A stretch of DNA of 32,949 nt from Chitinophagaceae bacterium (GTDB lineage Bacteria; Bacteroidota; Bacteroidia; Chitinophagales; Chitinophagaceae): the NCBI GenBank assembly GCA_026786345.1, contig JAJAYD010000170.1, positions 1 through 32,949 on the forward strand, read 5' to 3'. This document shows positions 1 through 8,042 of the stretch, in pieces. Within the stretch, counting starts at the first letter, position 1; every line of letters begins with the position of its first letter. The notes beneath the pieces are model-generated. The model did not search any database, had not been told where the DNA came from, and was given only the letters and a program-made list of their open reading frames with translations. The position numbers and the translations under genes were made by a program.

Positions 1-394
1 CCCCCGATAAGGTGCGCATTCGCTTATGTAGCATGGTATCCAATCCAAAGCTGTAAACCAACTCCTCATCAGGGGTTGCGGTCATAGGTTTTCTAAGATT
101 CTTCATCATATCTATAACCTGCGCAATAGTCATGTTATCAGGGTAACGTCCTATCTGTGGCATATAACCAATGTGTGTGCGGTAATGCCAGTCGTGCTTT
201 ATATTATGCTCGTTAAAAGTTATAAAACCACTATCGGGCACCACCATACCCAACAGGCATTTTATAAAAGTGGTTTTGCCTGAGCCATTGGGACCAATAA
301 AGGCGATGCTTTCGCCTTTAATACATGAAAGACTGACCGAATCAAGTGCCACTACCCTGCCAAATTTTTTTGTAACGCTTGTTGCTATAATCAT
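1..394 (-). CDS. nosF: NosF-type ABC transporter ATPase, 3' end cut by window edge
   Basis: ATP-binding subunit of the NosDFY system needed to mature the copper centres of nitrous oxide reductase; it acts at the cytoplasmic face of the inner membrane. I translated the reverse strand by hand: 131 codons begin with MIIATSVTKKFGRVVALDSV. Walker A is GPNGSGKT at residues 34-41 and the Q-loop reads YMPQ. The frame leaves the window inside the LSGG signature, so Walker B and the H-loop are not visible. The ATG overlaps the nosD stop in an ATGA arrangement (391-394), which implies translational coupling. The generic ABC fold alone would not name it; the assignment rests on the nosD/nosL/nosZ context. 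NosY would be expected just beyond the left edge. Confidence 0.88.
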   Translation of the reverse strand, partial: MIIATSVTKKFGRVVALDSVSLSCIKGESIAFIGPNGSGKTTFIKCLLGMVVPDSGFITFNEHNIKHDWHYRTHIGYMPQIGRYPDNMTIAQVIDMMKNLRKPMTATPDEELVYSFGLDTMLHKRMRTLSG

Positions 395-1653
395 AATACC
401 AGGGGTTTCATTAAGGGTACGTCATCTACCAGGTTAACAGGCGTTATCCCCGGTAGCAACCGCTCGGCCTTGTCCATTATACTTACCATAAAGCTGTGAA
501 GTAATAACGATGCGGCCGGCATTTTTTCAACGATCATGCTGTACAGGCTCACCGGCAGGTAGTGTATATCGCCCACGCCGTCTTTGTTAAGATCGTAGCC
601 CTCATATTTATCCCAATAGTTCCTGGTAAAGGTGTTTAACTGCATGGTTCCATTAGTGCCCACGTCAAACGTATTACCAAAATAGTTGTTACCGGTTATG
701 GTATTGTTTTCGCAGCTTGCCTGTACCCGCATGGCCCAGCCATTGGCCGAAAACGTATTTGCAGCTACCATCATTTTACTGCAACCTTCCATATAAATGC
801 CAACGGTATTGCTGGTAAATTGATTGTGCTCAACAGCGCCTCCCTGTATCTCCTTTAACAATATACCATAAGCAGCACTACCCCAGTTTTGCAAAAACCT
901 GTTATAGCGCATGATCACATTTTTTGAGAACATAACCGCAACACCAGAACCATTTTGCCTGAAGGTGTTATGTATATAAGTATCATCGTTCGAAAACATG
1001 AAATGGATGCCGTAGCGAAAATTATCACTGCTTACATTACCCTGTATGAGAGAGGCAGACACAAATTCGAAGTAGAGTCCATCGCGATGTTTGGTAAGCA
1101 CATTGTTCAGAATACGCAAGCCGCTACTCTTCCAACAATGTATGGCATTGCCTGCTTCTACTTCGCCGGTTGCATTGCCTGTAATACTGTTATTACTTAC
1201 CTGGGTGTTTATAACATTCTGCAGGTAAATGCCTGCTGCATTATTGGTTAGGGTATTGTTTCGAAGGATGATGTTGCTGCTGTTAATCACTTTTATACCC
1301 GCCCAATCGTACATGCTGGAATAGCCACTGTTGATGATGTTTAGTCCTTCAACAATTATATTGCTGCCTTCTATAACCATTACCTGCCATTTATTTTTAC
1401 CATCAATTGCAGGCATGCCTTTGCCCGTTATATGTAAAGATTTGTTGATTACTATTTCGCCTTCAGCATAGGTGCCGGCATGAATTATTAAGTGGTCGCC
1501 ATTTTTAGCAGCAGCCAATGCCGATTTGATGTTCTTAAATTCAAAAGCTTTACCTACATGCAGCTCAGCAGCCTTTACATGGCAGGTATAAAAAATAAAA
1601 AATAATATGGTAAGAAGTGTTTTCACAATTGCTTTGAAGGAATGAAAAACCAT
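391..1653 (-). CDS. nosD: NosD, periplasmic copper-maturation protein with beta-helix repeats
   Basis: Periplasmic partner of NosFY in assembling the CuZ site of nitrous oxide reductase. The product starts with a Sec signal peptide (hydrophobic run TLLTILFFIFYTCHVKA). It continues with many parallel beta-helix (PbH1/CASH) repeats such as NNTLTNNAAGIYLQN, NNSITGNATG and RYNRFLQNWGSAAYG, and with the family-typical NYWDKYEGYDLNKDGVGD near residue 350. At about 420 residues the length is normal for NosD. I chose the ATG at 1653; an in-frame TTG at 1665 would add only four residues. It follows the NosL fusion by about 47 bp and overlaps nosF by 4 bp, so it lies inside the nos operon. Confidence 0.93.
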   Translation of the reverse strand: MVFHSFKAIVKTLLTILFFIFYTCHVKAAELHVGKAFEFKNIKSALAAAKNGDHLIIHAGTYAEGEIVINKSLHITGKGMPAIDGKNKWQVMVIEGSNIIVEGLNIINSGYSSMYDWAGIKVINSSNIILRNNTLTNNAAGIYLQNVINTQVSNNSITGNATGEVEAGNAIHCWKSSGLRILNNVLTKHRDGLYFEFVSASLIQGNVSSDNFRYGIHFMFSNDDTYIHNTFRQNGSGVAVMFSKNVIMRYNRFLQNWGSAAYGILLKEIQGGAVEHNQFTSNTVGIYMEGCSKMMVAANTFSANGWAMRVQASCENNTITGNNYFGNTFDVGTNGTMQLNTFTRNYWDKYEGYDLNKDGVGDIHYLPVSLYSMIVEKMPAASLLLHSFMVSIMDKAERLLPGITPVNLVDDVPLMKPLVL

Positions 1654-1700
1654 GAGATATTTCAACCAACCTCAGGCTACTTTTATGTGTTTGCGTTTGC

Positions 1701-2708
1701 TTATTGTACCGCATTACCTGCAACCTGTTGCCAGCTCAAAAGTGCTCCATCATGGGATTTAACAAAAGCTTCCGCCTCGGGTTTATTGGCAAAGGCAGCA
1801 AAAGTGCCACCCATAGGCGCCTTAATATCGGCACTCTGCACAAAAACCAAATCGCTTGTAACAACAAGTTGCTTTGTGCCGTTAAAATCGTTTACATAGG
1901 CCAGGCCTTCCAAATTTTTCTCTCCTTTAAATTTCAGCAGGCAATGCAGGTCGTCAAACCTGTAAACCTTGCCTTTGCCGGTTACCCATTCGCAGGCAAA
2001 TTGCTTTTGCGCAATCATCATTTTGCAATAGTCGCAGGCATTGCTACCATACTGTATGGGTTGCGGGCCCGAGCTGCATGATTGCACTGCAAGCAACAGG
2101 CACACAGCTACAGCAACTTTGGTTTTTTTAAAATGAAGCCAGGCCGGCTGCAACAACATAAAGAAGGTAACAGCCAGTAATACCCCGGCACCAATAAACA
2201 ACCATCCTCCTATATCGGGTATTGAATAAGCACCAAAATTTAGTAATTGTTTATACCCGATTAGCGGCGGCTGGTAAGCCATACCGGGTACAACAATGGC
2301 CGCATTGGGATCAAGGTTGTGACCATAATTATACTCCCACCTGTAAAAATCAACCATGGAAAAAACAGCCACAAACATGAACAAGGCAATATAGATGTAG
2401 TACACTTTTTTGCGGTTTATAGCCGCTGCTATTAAACCAAAAAGTACCAGCGCACCAATAATGTAAGGCAGCAAAGTAAACTCGATAAAATCCTGACTAT
2501 GCAACGTACGCATTCCAATATAGTGGTTAAGGCCATTGATGATATCCACATCGCCGGCAAGGCCTTTTGCAAAAATTTTAAGGGTTAGCCCTTCTGGATA
2601 TTGCGGAGCTGCCAACTGTATTTGCCATATGGGCAGAAAAAGTGCGCCGGCCAAACAAAGCGCAGCTAAAACTACCAGAGCCCTTGACCAATGAAAACTA
2701 TGTTGCAT
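1701..2708 (-). CDS. nosL: Membrane-domain/NosL fusion, copper chaperone for nitrous oxide reductase
   Basis: The C-terminal part is NosL, a Cu(I)-binding accessory protein that supplies copper to NosZ. It shows CDYCKMMI at residues 225-232 and a typical YRFDDLHCLL segment. Ahead of it are about 195 residues with four predicted membrane spans (about 10-28, 75-97, 102-122 and 167-188). A fifth hydrophobic stretch ends in LLLAVQSC with Cys 211, which looks like the signal peptide and lipobox of a free NosL lipoprotein. No Met lies between the two halves, so this reads as a true fusion rather than two genes. The N-terminal domain is not one I can name; its place inside the operon suggests a role in NosZ maturation or electron supply. 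A 126-bp gap separates it from nosZ. Confidence 0.9.
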   Translation of the reverse strand: MQHSFHWSRALVVLAALCLAGALFLPIWQIQLAAPQYPEGLTLKIFAKGLAGDVDIINGLNHYIGMRTLHSQDFIEFTLLPYIIGALVLFGLIAAAINRKKVYYIYIALFMFVAVFSMVDFYRWEYNYGHNLDPNAAIVVPGMAYQPPLIGYKQLLNFGAYSIPDIGGWLFIGAGVLLAVTFFMLLQPAWLHFKKTKVAVAVCLLLAVQSCSSGPQPIQYGSNACDYCKMMIAQKQFACEWVTGKGKVYRFDDLHCLLKFKGEKNLEGLAYVNDFNGTKQLVVTSDLVFVQSADIKAPMGGTFAAFANKPEAEAFVKSHDGALLSWQQVAGNAVQ

Positions 2709-2834
2709 ATCAATCTTTTTTTACGTGCAATTCTCCATACACTTCCATGAACCTTAGTATAGTTTTGGCGCAATAAATGGCGTAACAAAAAACAATAGGT
2801 TGAGGCAACCAACTGCTGCCCCAACCAGTAAACT

Positions 2835-4871
2835 TTATCTTTTTGCTTTTGGTGCTCCGCCACCTTTGGCGCTATCCCCGCCGGCAACTGGATTAATACC
2901 GGGACCGTTATTAGTACCTATTGAAAATGTTAGCGGAACGTTTGAACCGGCCGGCGATACACGTGCATAGCCCTGCATCTCCTGGTGTAATGCACTGCAG
3001 AAATCAGTGCAATAAAATGGACTGATCCCAACTTTAGTGGGCACCCATTTCAACGTTTGGGTTTCGCCCGGCATAATAAGCAGTTCTGCATTGTTGGCGC
3101 CTTTAACTGCAAAGCCGTGCGGCACATCCCAGTCCTGCTCGAGGTTGGTTACATGAAAATATACTTCGTCTCCCATCCTGATACCTTCAATGTTATCTGG
3201 CGCCAGGTGCGACCGTATGGCCGTCATATACACATGCACCTGGTTACCCTGCCGCTCTACCTTTGCAGCATTTTGCCCCATGGTTACATACTTACTTTTA
3301 TTTTGATCGATGTTGAAAATCTTCTGAGAATTTTTTGAAATGATGCCCGCAGGTATGGATTGAGCATAGTGAGGTTCGCCGATGGTAGGAAAATCAAGGA
3401 TCAGTTGCATCTTGTCTCCGCTGATGTCGAACAACTGGGCAGACTGTGCTAACTCGGGACCGGTAGGTAAAAAGCGGTCTTTTGTTATTTTATTGTAAGC
3501 CACCATGTATTTGCCAAATGGCTTTCTGCTGTCGCCACCGGGTATACTCAGGTGACCCGGAGAATAATAGGTGGGAATACGGTCCAACACCTTTAAATCT
3601 TTTATACTCCATTTTACTACCTCTGATGATATGAAGAAGGTAGTGTAGGCATTTCCTTTACCATCAAACTCGGTATGCAAGGGGCCAAGGCCGGGCTTTT
3701 TAACTTCGCCATATAAGGCAGCTTCGTATTTAATAACCGGAATGCCTTCGTAATCGCCATCAAAAGTTTTATCCTGTATGGCCTTTAGCATTTTTGTGTA
3801 AGAGAACACAGGAATTAATGCAGCCAGTTTTCCACTGCCCACAATATATTCGCCCGATGGGTCCACATCGCAGCCATGCGGCGATTTTGGACATGGTATC
3901 ATGTATACGGCATCGGCAAGGTCTTTTACATCAATGGTGGTTACCGAAGTTTCAATTGTTGAGGTGGTTGAATGCGTTACATCGCTGTACTTGTTATGAG
4001 CGTATCTAACCGCTTCTTTTTTGCCTTTACCCTGTTTAATATATTCCTCTACTTTCTTCCAGTTAACAGCCATAATGTAATCTTTGTCGCGTTGCGATGC
4101 ATTTACTTCAAGCAAGGTGTTGGCCTGCTCCGAGTTGTAGCAACTAAAAAAGAACCATCCATGGCTGGGGCCTTTACCGGCATGGCTAAGATCAAAGTCT
4201 ACTCCCGGTGTTTTTATCTGAAAGGCGATGGTCATATTTCCGTCAGCGGGATCCACCTTTATAAAACTGAGCGTTCCTTTAAAATTCTTTTTATAAGTAT
4301 TGATCGGCACATCGCCATTGCTGTTATCCAGCGGTACGCTAAAACGGGTGCCTGCAATAACATACTCGGTGTTTTCAGTAATAAAAGGCGATGAATGGTT
4401 ACCGGCACTGTTGGGTATCTCCAGTATTTCGGCGGTCTTAAAAGTTTTAAGATCTATACGGGCAAGGCGTGGTGTGTTGTTGCCATTGGCAAAAGTCCAG
4501 CGACCATCTAACTCTCCATTGGTTTGCGAGGCTTCAATGTGGTGCAGGTCATCCCAGGGCACAAAGCCATGCGATGTGGTTAGCATATCCTTTGTTTCTT
4601 CGCTGTAGCCATACCCCTCTTGCGGGTCTTGAGAAAACACAGGTATCACACGTAATAACCTGCCCGAAGGCAAACCATAAACGCTCATTTGCCCGCTAAA
4701 TCCACCGGAAACAAAGTTGTAAAACTCGTCGTACTTACCGGGGGCCACATAGGCTCTTTGAGCAGCATCGGAGCTTACGGCACTACCCGCATTTTTAGGT
4801 TTACAACTTTGTATGCCTGCTGCAAGGCAAAGCACCGCCATAGCCCATTGAGTGGCTTTATTTTTTTTCAT
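2835..4871 (-). CDS. nosZ: Nitrous oxide reductase NosZ, clade II (Sec-exported) type
   Basis: Terminal reductase that converts N2O to N2 in the periplasm. The CuA motif is C621-T-D-F-C625-S-A-L-H629-Q-E-M632, preceded by a ligand-type His in DVPHGFAV (about 585). The N-terminal propeller has the His-rich segments expected for CuZ, including DLHHIEAS, SPHGCDVDP, GPLHTEFD and GEPHYAQS. The leader MKKNKATQW...GIQSC has no twin-arginine motif and ends in a lipobox-like Cys; clade II enzymes characteristically use Sec rather than Tat. At 678 residues it is slightly long because of a Gly/Lys-rich tail of about 25 residues. It lies 21 bp after the cytochrome c gene, so the two are almost certainly co-transcribed. 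Confidence 0.97.
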   Translation of the reverse strand: MKKNKATQWAMAVLCLAAGIQSCKPKNAGSAVSSDAAQRAYVAPGKYDEFYNFVSGGFSGQMSVYGLPSGRLLRVIPVFSQDPQEGYGYSEETKDMLTTSHGFVPWDDLHHIEASQTNGELDGRWTFANGNNTPRLARIDLKTFKTAEILEIPNSAGNHSSPFITENTEYVIAGTRFSVPLDNSNGDVPINTYKKNFKGTLSFIKVDPADGNMTIAFQIKTPGVDFDLSHAGKGPSHGWFFFSCYNSEQANTLLEVNASQRDKDYIMAVNWKKVEEYIKQGKGKKEAVRYAHNKYSDVTHSTTSTIETSVTTIDVKDLADAVYMIPCPKSPHGCDVDPSGEYIVGSGKLAALIPVFSYTKMLKAIQDKTFDGDYEGIPVIKYEAALYGEVKKPGLGPLHTEFDGKGNAYTTFFISSEVVKWSIKDLKVLDRIPTYYSPGHLSIPGGDSRKPFGKYMVAYNKITKDRFLPTGPELAQSAQLFDISGDKMQLILDFPTIGEPHYAQSIPAGIISKNSQKIFNIDQNKSKYVTMGQNAAKVERQGNQVHVYMTAIRSHLAPDNIEGIRMGDEVYFHVTNLEQDWDVPHGFAVKGANNAELLIMPGETQTLKWVPTKVGISPFYCTDFCSALHQEMQGYARVSPAGSNVPLTFSIGTNNGPGINPVAGGDSAKGGGAPKAKR

Positions 4872-4892
4872 TTTTAAAAAATTAAAGGGTTC

Positions 4893-5390
4893 TTATTTTA
4901 CGTCATCATTTTTGCGCATAAATTCATATAATGCCCGGGCATCTACATCCGTAAGATTTTGATTGGGCATTCGCACCATACATATTTCGAGCATAGCCTG
5001 TGCTTTGGGGTCTTTGTCAATCATTTCATCGGGATTGGTAATAAAGTTTAATATCCATTCAGGTTTATGGCGTTTGGTTACACCTTTCCAGCCTGGGCCT
5101 ACCAGCTTTTCATCGGTTATTTTATGGCAACTGCTGCATTTTACATCAAACACTTTTTCGCCATTGGCTGCCATAGCAGCATCAAGTTTTACAGGTATAT
5201 CCACTGTTGTAAATTTTCCCGTGCCACGCTCAGGATCATAAGAAGGATTATCGGTAGCATTTGCTGAACCTGAAGAACTGCTTGTTTCTTCTTTTGGAGA
5301 TTCGTTAGCGGACGTTTTATCTGCAGCGCCTCCACAAGCATATAAAAAAAACGAATAAGCGATAGCAGCAAATACGATTGATTTTTTCAT
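4893..5390 (-). CDS. Lipoprotein monohaem cytochrome c, probable electron donor in the nos operon
   Basis: Class I c-type cytochrome, 165 residues. The signal peptide ends in FFLYAC (Cys 19, lipobox-like), followed by a Ser/Thr/Asn-rich linker to about residue 60. The haem site CSSCH is at 85-89, VGPGWKGV follows at 97-104, and the likely axial Met is M141 in VRMPNQNL. It is the first gene of the leftward nos operon, just upstream of nosZ. Clade II nos clusters often carry a small cytochrome c thought to pass electrons from the quinol pool to NosZ. That role is inference from position; it could also be a general periplasmic cytochrome. Confidence 0.92.
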   Translation of the reverse strand: MKKSIVFAAIAYSFFLYACGGAADKTSANESPKEETSSSSGSANATDNPSYDPERGTGKFTTVDIPVKLDAAMAANGEKVFDVKCSSCHKITDEKLVGPGWKGVTKRHKPEWILNFITNPDEMIDKDPKAQAMLEICMVRMPNQNLTDVDARALYEFMRKNDDVK

Positions 5391-5455
5391 GAAGCAAAAC
5401 GTTTAATTATAAAAACATATTTTCTATGCAAGATTAAACTGGTTAAAGTTCAAAT

Positions 5456-5475
5456 AGTATGACATTAGTCATACT
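5456..5475. promoter_or_regulatory. Perfect dyad, probable Crp/Fnr-family operator shared by nos operon and regulator
   Basis: AGTATGAC, then ATTA, then GTCATACT: an 8-bp perfect inverted repeat with a 4-bp spacer, the spacing used by Crp/Fnr dimers. The inner half-site ATGAC-N4-GTCAT differs from the FNR consensus TTGAT-N4-ATCAA. The centre lies about 75 bp from the cytochrome c/nosZ start codon and about 76 bp from the regulator ATG, in the only divergent intergenic region of the locus. No clear TAnnTTTG box was found at a fixed distance. Confidence 0.72.
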
Positions 5476-5541
5476 TTTAGAGGTTTTAAGTCAACAAATT
5501 ACTTTTTCGGTGACTTGACTTTTACGCAATATTCTTTGAAT

Positions 5542-6186
5542 ATGAAAGCAAAGACAAACGATTCGGAACTTTACAATGGAGAAGCAATTGACTCAAGTTT
5601 GCTAATTCTTTTTGGCGGAGCCTTCAAAAGTTTTTACAAAAAAGAATATATTTTTAAGGAGGGAGATCATCCTCACTTTTACCACCAGGTTGTAGAGGGT
5701 AAAATAAAAACGGTTACCGATAACAATGATGGTAAAGAGTTTATTCAAGGCTTTTTTTCGGCTGGTCAAAGTTTTGGCGAACCTTCCATTTTTTCCAATG
5801 AAGTATACAGTTCCTCTGCAATAGCCGTTCAACCAGGTATTGTTATACGCTTATCGGTTGGCGCATTTATGCAAATGCTTAAAGAAAATTTTGAAGTTCA
5901 TATAAAACTTACCAGGCTGTTGTGTCAAAGGTTAACATCTAACTCAACCAATTTAAATGAGATGTCTTGTCATAGCTCTGAGCATAGAATACTTTCGTTG
6001 TTGGATACTATTAAAAGTGAAAAAAATAAACTGCCCGGTTATAAAGTAATCAGGTTAAAAATAGATTACACCAGGCAACAGATTGCTGAAATGACCGGGC
6101 TTAGGGTAGAAACCGTAATAAGAGTTTTGAGAAATCTATTTGATAAAAATATTTTGACTATCGAGAAAGGAAAAGTTTTTTATTAA
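5542..6186 (+). CDS. Crp/Fnr-family transcription regulator (probable NO/low-oxygen-type control of nos)
   Basis: 214 residues from the ATG at 5542; an in-frame TTG at 5515 would add nine residues without clear benefit. The N-terminal cyclic-nucleotide-type beta-barrel shows FKEGD, EFIQGFFSAGQSFGEPSIF and a dimer helix to about 135. The winged helix-turn-helix reads YTRQQIAEMTGLRVETVIRVLR (176-197). In the recognition helix, E190 and R194 match the DNA-reading Glu and Arg of FNR, but the position equal to FNR Ser212 is Ile193, which fits a half-site other than TTGA. The N-terminus has no cysteine cluster, so an FNR-type Fe-S sensor is unlikely and a DNR/NO-type sensor is more plausible. It is divergent from nos and heads the membrane-protein/hemerythrin group. 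Likely autoregulated through the dyad at 5456-5475. Confidence 0.9.
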   Translation: MKAKTNDSELYNGEAIDSSLLILFGGAFKSFYKKEYIFKEGDHPHFYHQVVEGKIKTVTDNNDGKEFIQGFFSAGQSFGEPSIFSNEVYSSSAIAVQPGIVIRLSVGAFMQMLKENFEVHIKLTRLLCQRLTSNSTNLNEMSCHSSEHRILSLLDTIKSEKNKLPGYKVIRLKIDYTRQQIAEMTGLRVETVIRVLRNLFDKNILTIEKGKVFY

Positions 6187-6200
6187 ATGATATAGATCAT
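6187..6200. promoter_or_regulatory. Second Crp/Fnr-like dyad, upstream of the His-rich membrane protein
   Basis: ATGAT, ATAG, ATCAT: a perfect 5-4-5 inverted repeat directly after the regulator stop codon and 35 bp before the next ATG. It keeps ATGA and TCAT at the same spacing as the dyad at 5456-5475 and is one base per half-site away from the FNR consensus. It is close to the start codon, so either a short leader or a repressing role is possible. Confidence 0.5.
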
Positions 6201-6235
6201 AAGATCTTCCATTTGTTTTACTTCACTTCACAGCC

Positions 6236-7477
6236 ATGATAAAGTGGTATCGGGTAGCACTCTTCAATCTTGTTTTGTTAGCATTTTTAGGGCTTGTGTT
6301 GCGGTATAAAATAATCTTCAGCCTGGGTTTTATTGAACAAAAGAATTTGTTGCATGCCCACTCGCACTTTGCATTTACCGGTTGGATAAGCTTTTTATTA
6401 CAGGCACTAATTCTGCAGCACTTTACAACAGGTTATAAAATTGACACTAAGTTTTGGGATCGTTTCTTTGTAGCCTCCTCCATAGTTAACTATGGCATGA
6501 TTGTAAGTTTTGCATGGGTTGGCTATGCAGGTATATCAATAGTATTGTCAACTGCCGCACTTTGGTTATCCTATATTTTCGCTTATAAGATTTATAAAAT
6601 ACTTCCTCCCTCAAAAAAAGAAAATCTAAGTATTGCCTTTATAAAAGCCTCTTTGCTTTTTTTGGTGCTTTCGTCGGCGGGGCCTTATGCGGTGTCCATT
6701 TTAATAGCCCTAAAAAGTACCCACCAATATTGGTATCACAATGCACTGTATTTCTTTCTTCATTTTCAATACAATGGCTGGTTTACGTTTGCCGTTCTTG
6801 CTTTTCTTTTTCAAAAAATAGAAAGCACCCAGGTAAAACATTATAAACAGGGTAAATTGTTCTTTTGGCTGTTGGCTATTACCTGTATTCCATCTTTTCT
6901 TTTTACCACTTTATGGCACCGTCGGCCCGTGGAAATTTCTGCAATTATTATTGTTTCAGCAGTTGTACAATCAGCTTCTCTATTTTTTCTCATAAAAATT
7001 CTCCACAGTTGCCAGGCAAGCATTTTTACATTATTACCCAAAATAATTAGGTGGCTTTACACGCTGGCCCTGAGTGCTTTTATATTAAAGGTTGTTTTAC
7101 AGCTTTTCTCCATACATTCCGGAATAGCCCAGTTAGCCTTTGGTTTCAGGCCTATTATTATTGGCTACCTGCATTTAATTTTCCTGGTATTTGTATCGCT
7201 GTACCTGCTGGGGTTATTGGCAGAAAAAAACATCATTCCAGTAGGTGTAACCATGTCGAAGTGGGCGCTTATTATTTTTAGCGGGGCCGTAATTATAAAC
7301 GAAGTATTGTTAGGGGTACAAGGCTTTGCATCCATCACCTACCATTATTTTGCCTCCCTCAATCTTATTTTATTTGTAAACACTATCGCGTTGTTTACAG
7401 GTGCTGTTCTCATTTATACATCTTCATTAAAAAATATTGATCACGCCTCTACAAAAAATATGCATGAAAATTATTGA
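6236..7477 (+). CDS. Polytopic membrane protein with clustered histidines, unassigned, nos-linked
   Basis: 413 residues with about 11-12 predicted membrane helices and no soluble domain. The first loop and second helix carry LLHAHSHFAFTGW (H40, H42, H44). A second group, STHQYWYHNALYFFLHFQYNGW, places H163, H168 and H176 near a helix. Further single histidines sit in GYLHLIFL and ITYHYF. The pattern recalls metal- or haem-binding membrane proteins such as haem-copper oxidase subunit I or NnrS, but I cannot place it in either family. It lies 49 bp after the Crp/Fnr gene and 76 bp before the hemerythrin gene, all on the same strand. A broken copy of this gene followed by the hemerythrin start is found at 15071-15605, so the pair behaves as a unit. 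A role in NO or nitrogen-oxide handling is inference from context. Confidence 0.85.
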   Translation: MIKWYRVALFNLVLLAFLGLVLRYKIIFSLGFIEQKNLLHAHSHFAFTGWISFLLQALILQHFTTGYKIDTKFWDRFFVASSIVNYGMIVSFAWVGYAGISIVLSTAALWLSYIFAYKIYKILPPSKKENLSIAFIKASLLFLVLSSAGPYAVSILIALKSTHQYWYHNALYFFLHFQYNGWFTFAVLAFLFQKIESTQVKHYKQGKLFFWLLAITCIPSFLFTTLWHRRPVEISAIIIVSAVVQSASLFFLIKILHSCQASIFTLLPKIIRWLYTLALSAFILKVVLQLFSIHSGIAQLAFGFRPIIIGYLHLIFLVFVSLYLLGLLAEKNIIPVGVTMSKWALIIFSGAVIINEVLLGVQGFASITYHYFASLNLILFVNTIALFTGAVLIYTSSLKNIDHASTKNMHENY

Positions 7478-7553
7478 GCAAATTTGTACCGGTCGTACTA
7501 AACTGTTTTTAAAAGCAATCCAACCTTCTTTATAAATTATTTAATTACTCCAC

Positions 7554-8042
7554 ATGATAAAGCCCAGTCCAATAAAGAGAGATAAAAGCCTGGTTTCGCT
7601 CTCAAAAGACCACCACGGCGGCCTGCTGTTAATTTGGAAAATAAGACAAGGCTTACGCCTGAATGTTGCAACTGCACGTATGGCAACTTATATAACTACT
7701 GTATTTGATAAGGAATTAGAACCGCATTTTGTTGATGAAGAACAATTGCTGTTTAATAAACTACCCGTAAATGATGCGCTAAGAATAACGGCGGAGGGGC
7801 ATCATGCTGCTTTGCGGCATATGATGGCAACATTTAGATCAACGATTGCCGGCGAAGCTTCTGTTGCAAACTTTGCCGCGCTGCTTGAGGAACATATACG
7901 TTTTGAAGAACGAACCCTCTTTCCGCATATTGAGAAAATGTTCGTAAGGCAGGATCTTGATCAAATAGGCGAACAGTTAGAAAAACACCATGCGGGTAAA
8001 GTCTGCGTAGTATGGGATGATGAATTTTGGATTAAAAAATAA
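7554..8042 (+). CDS. Hemerythrin HHE-domain protein
   Basis: Small cytosolic protein (162 residues) of the hemerythrin HHE cation-binding family, which binds a di-iron site in a four-helix bundle. Likely ligands are H20/H21 (KDHHGG), H58 and E62 (HFVDEEQ), H83/H84 (EGHHAAL), H114 and E118 (EEHIRFEE) and H125 (FPHIEK). There is no signal peptide and no fused regulatory domain. In Bacteroidota and other groups such proteins occur beside denitrification genes and may bind O2 or NO or help repair iron centres. Its neighbours (Crp/Fnr regulator, His-rich membrane protein, nos operon) support a nitrosative-stress role, but the reaction is not shown by sequence. Confidence 0.9.
   Translation: MIKPSPIKRDKSLVSLSKDHHGGLLLIWKIRQGLRLNVATARMATYITTVFDKELEPHFVDEEQLLFNKLPVNDALRITAEGHHAALRHMMATFRSTIAGEASVANFAALLEEHIRFEERTLFPHIEKMFVRQDLDQIGEQLEKHHAGKVCVVWDDEFWIKK

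Noticed and set aside
2672-2887. 71-codon minus-strand frame bridging the nosZ end and the NosL start
   Set aside because: It overlaps both real genes in another frame, has no leader or domain, and is rich in Lys/Arg in the pattern of a shadow frame.
5515-5541. TTG start extending the Crp/Fnr regulator by nine residues
   Set aside because: The ATG at 5542 gives a normal family N-terminus, and the extension adds no recognised sequence.
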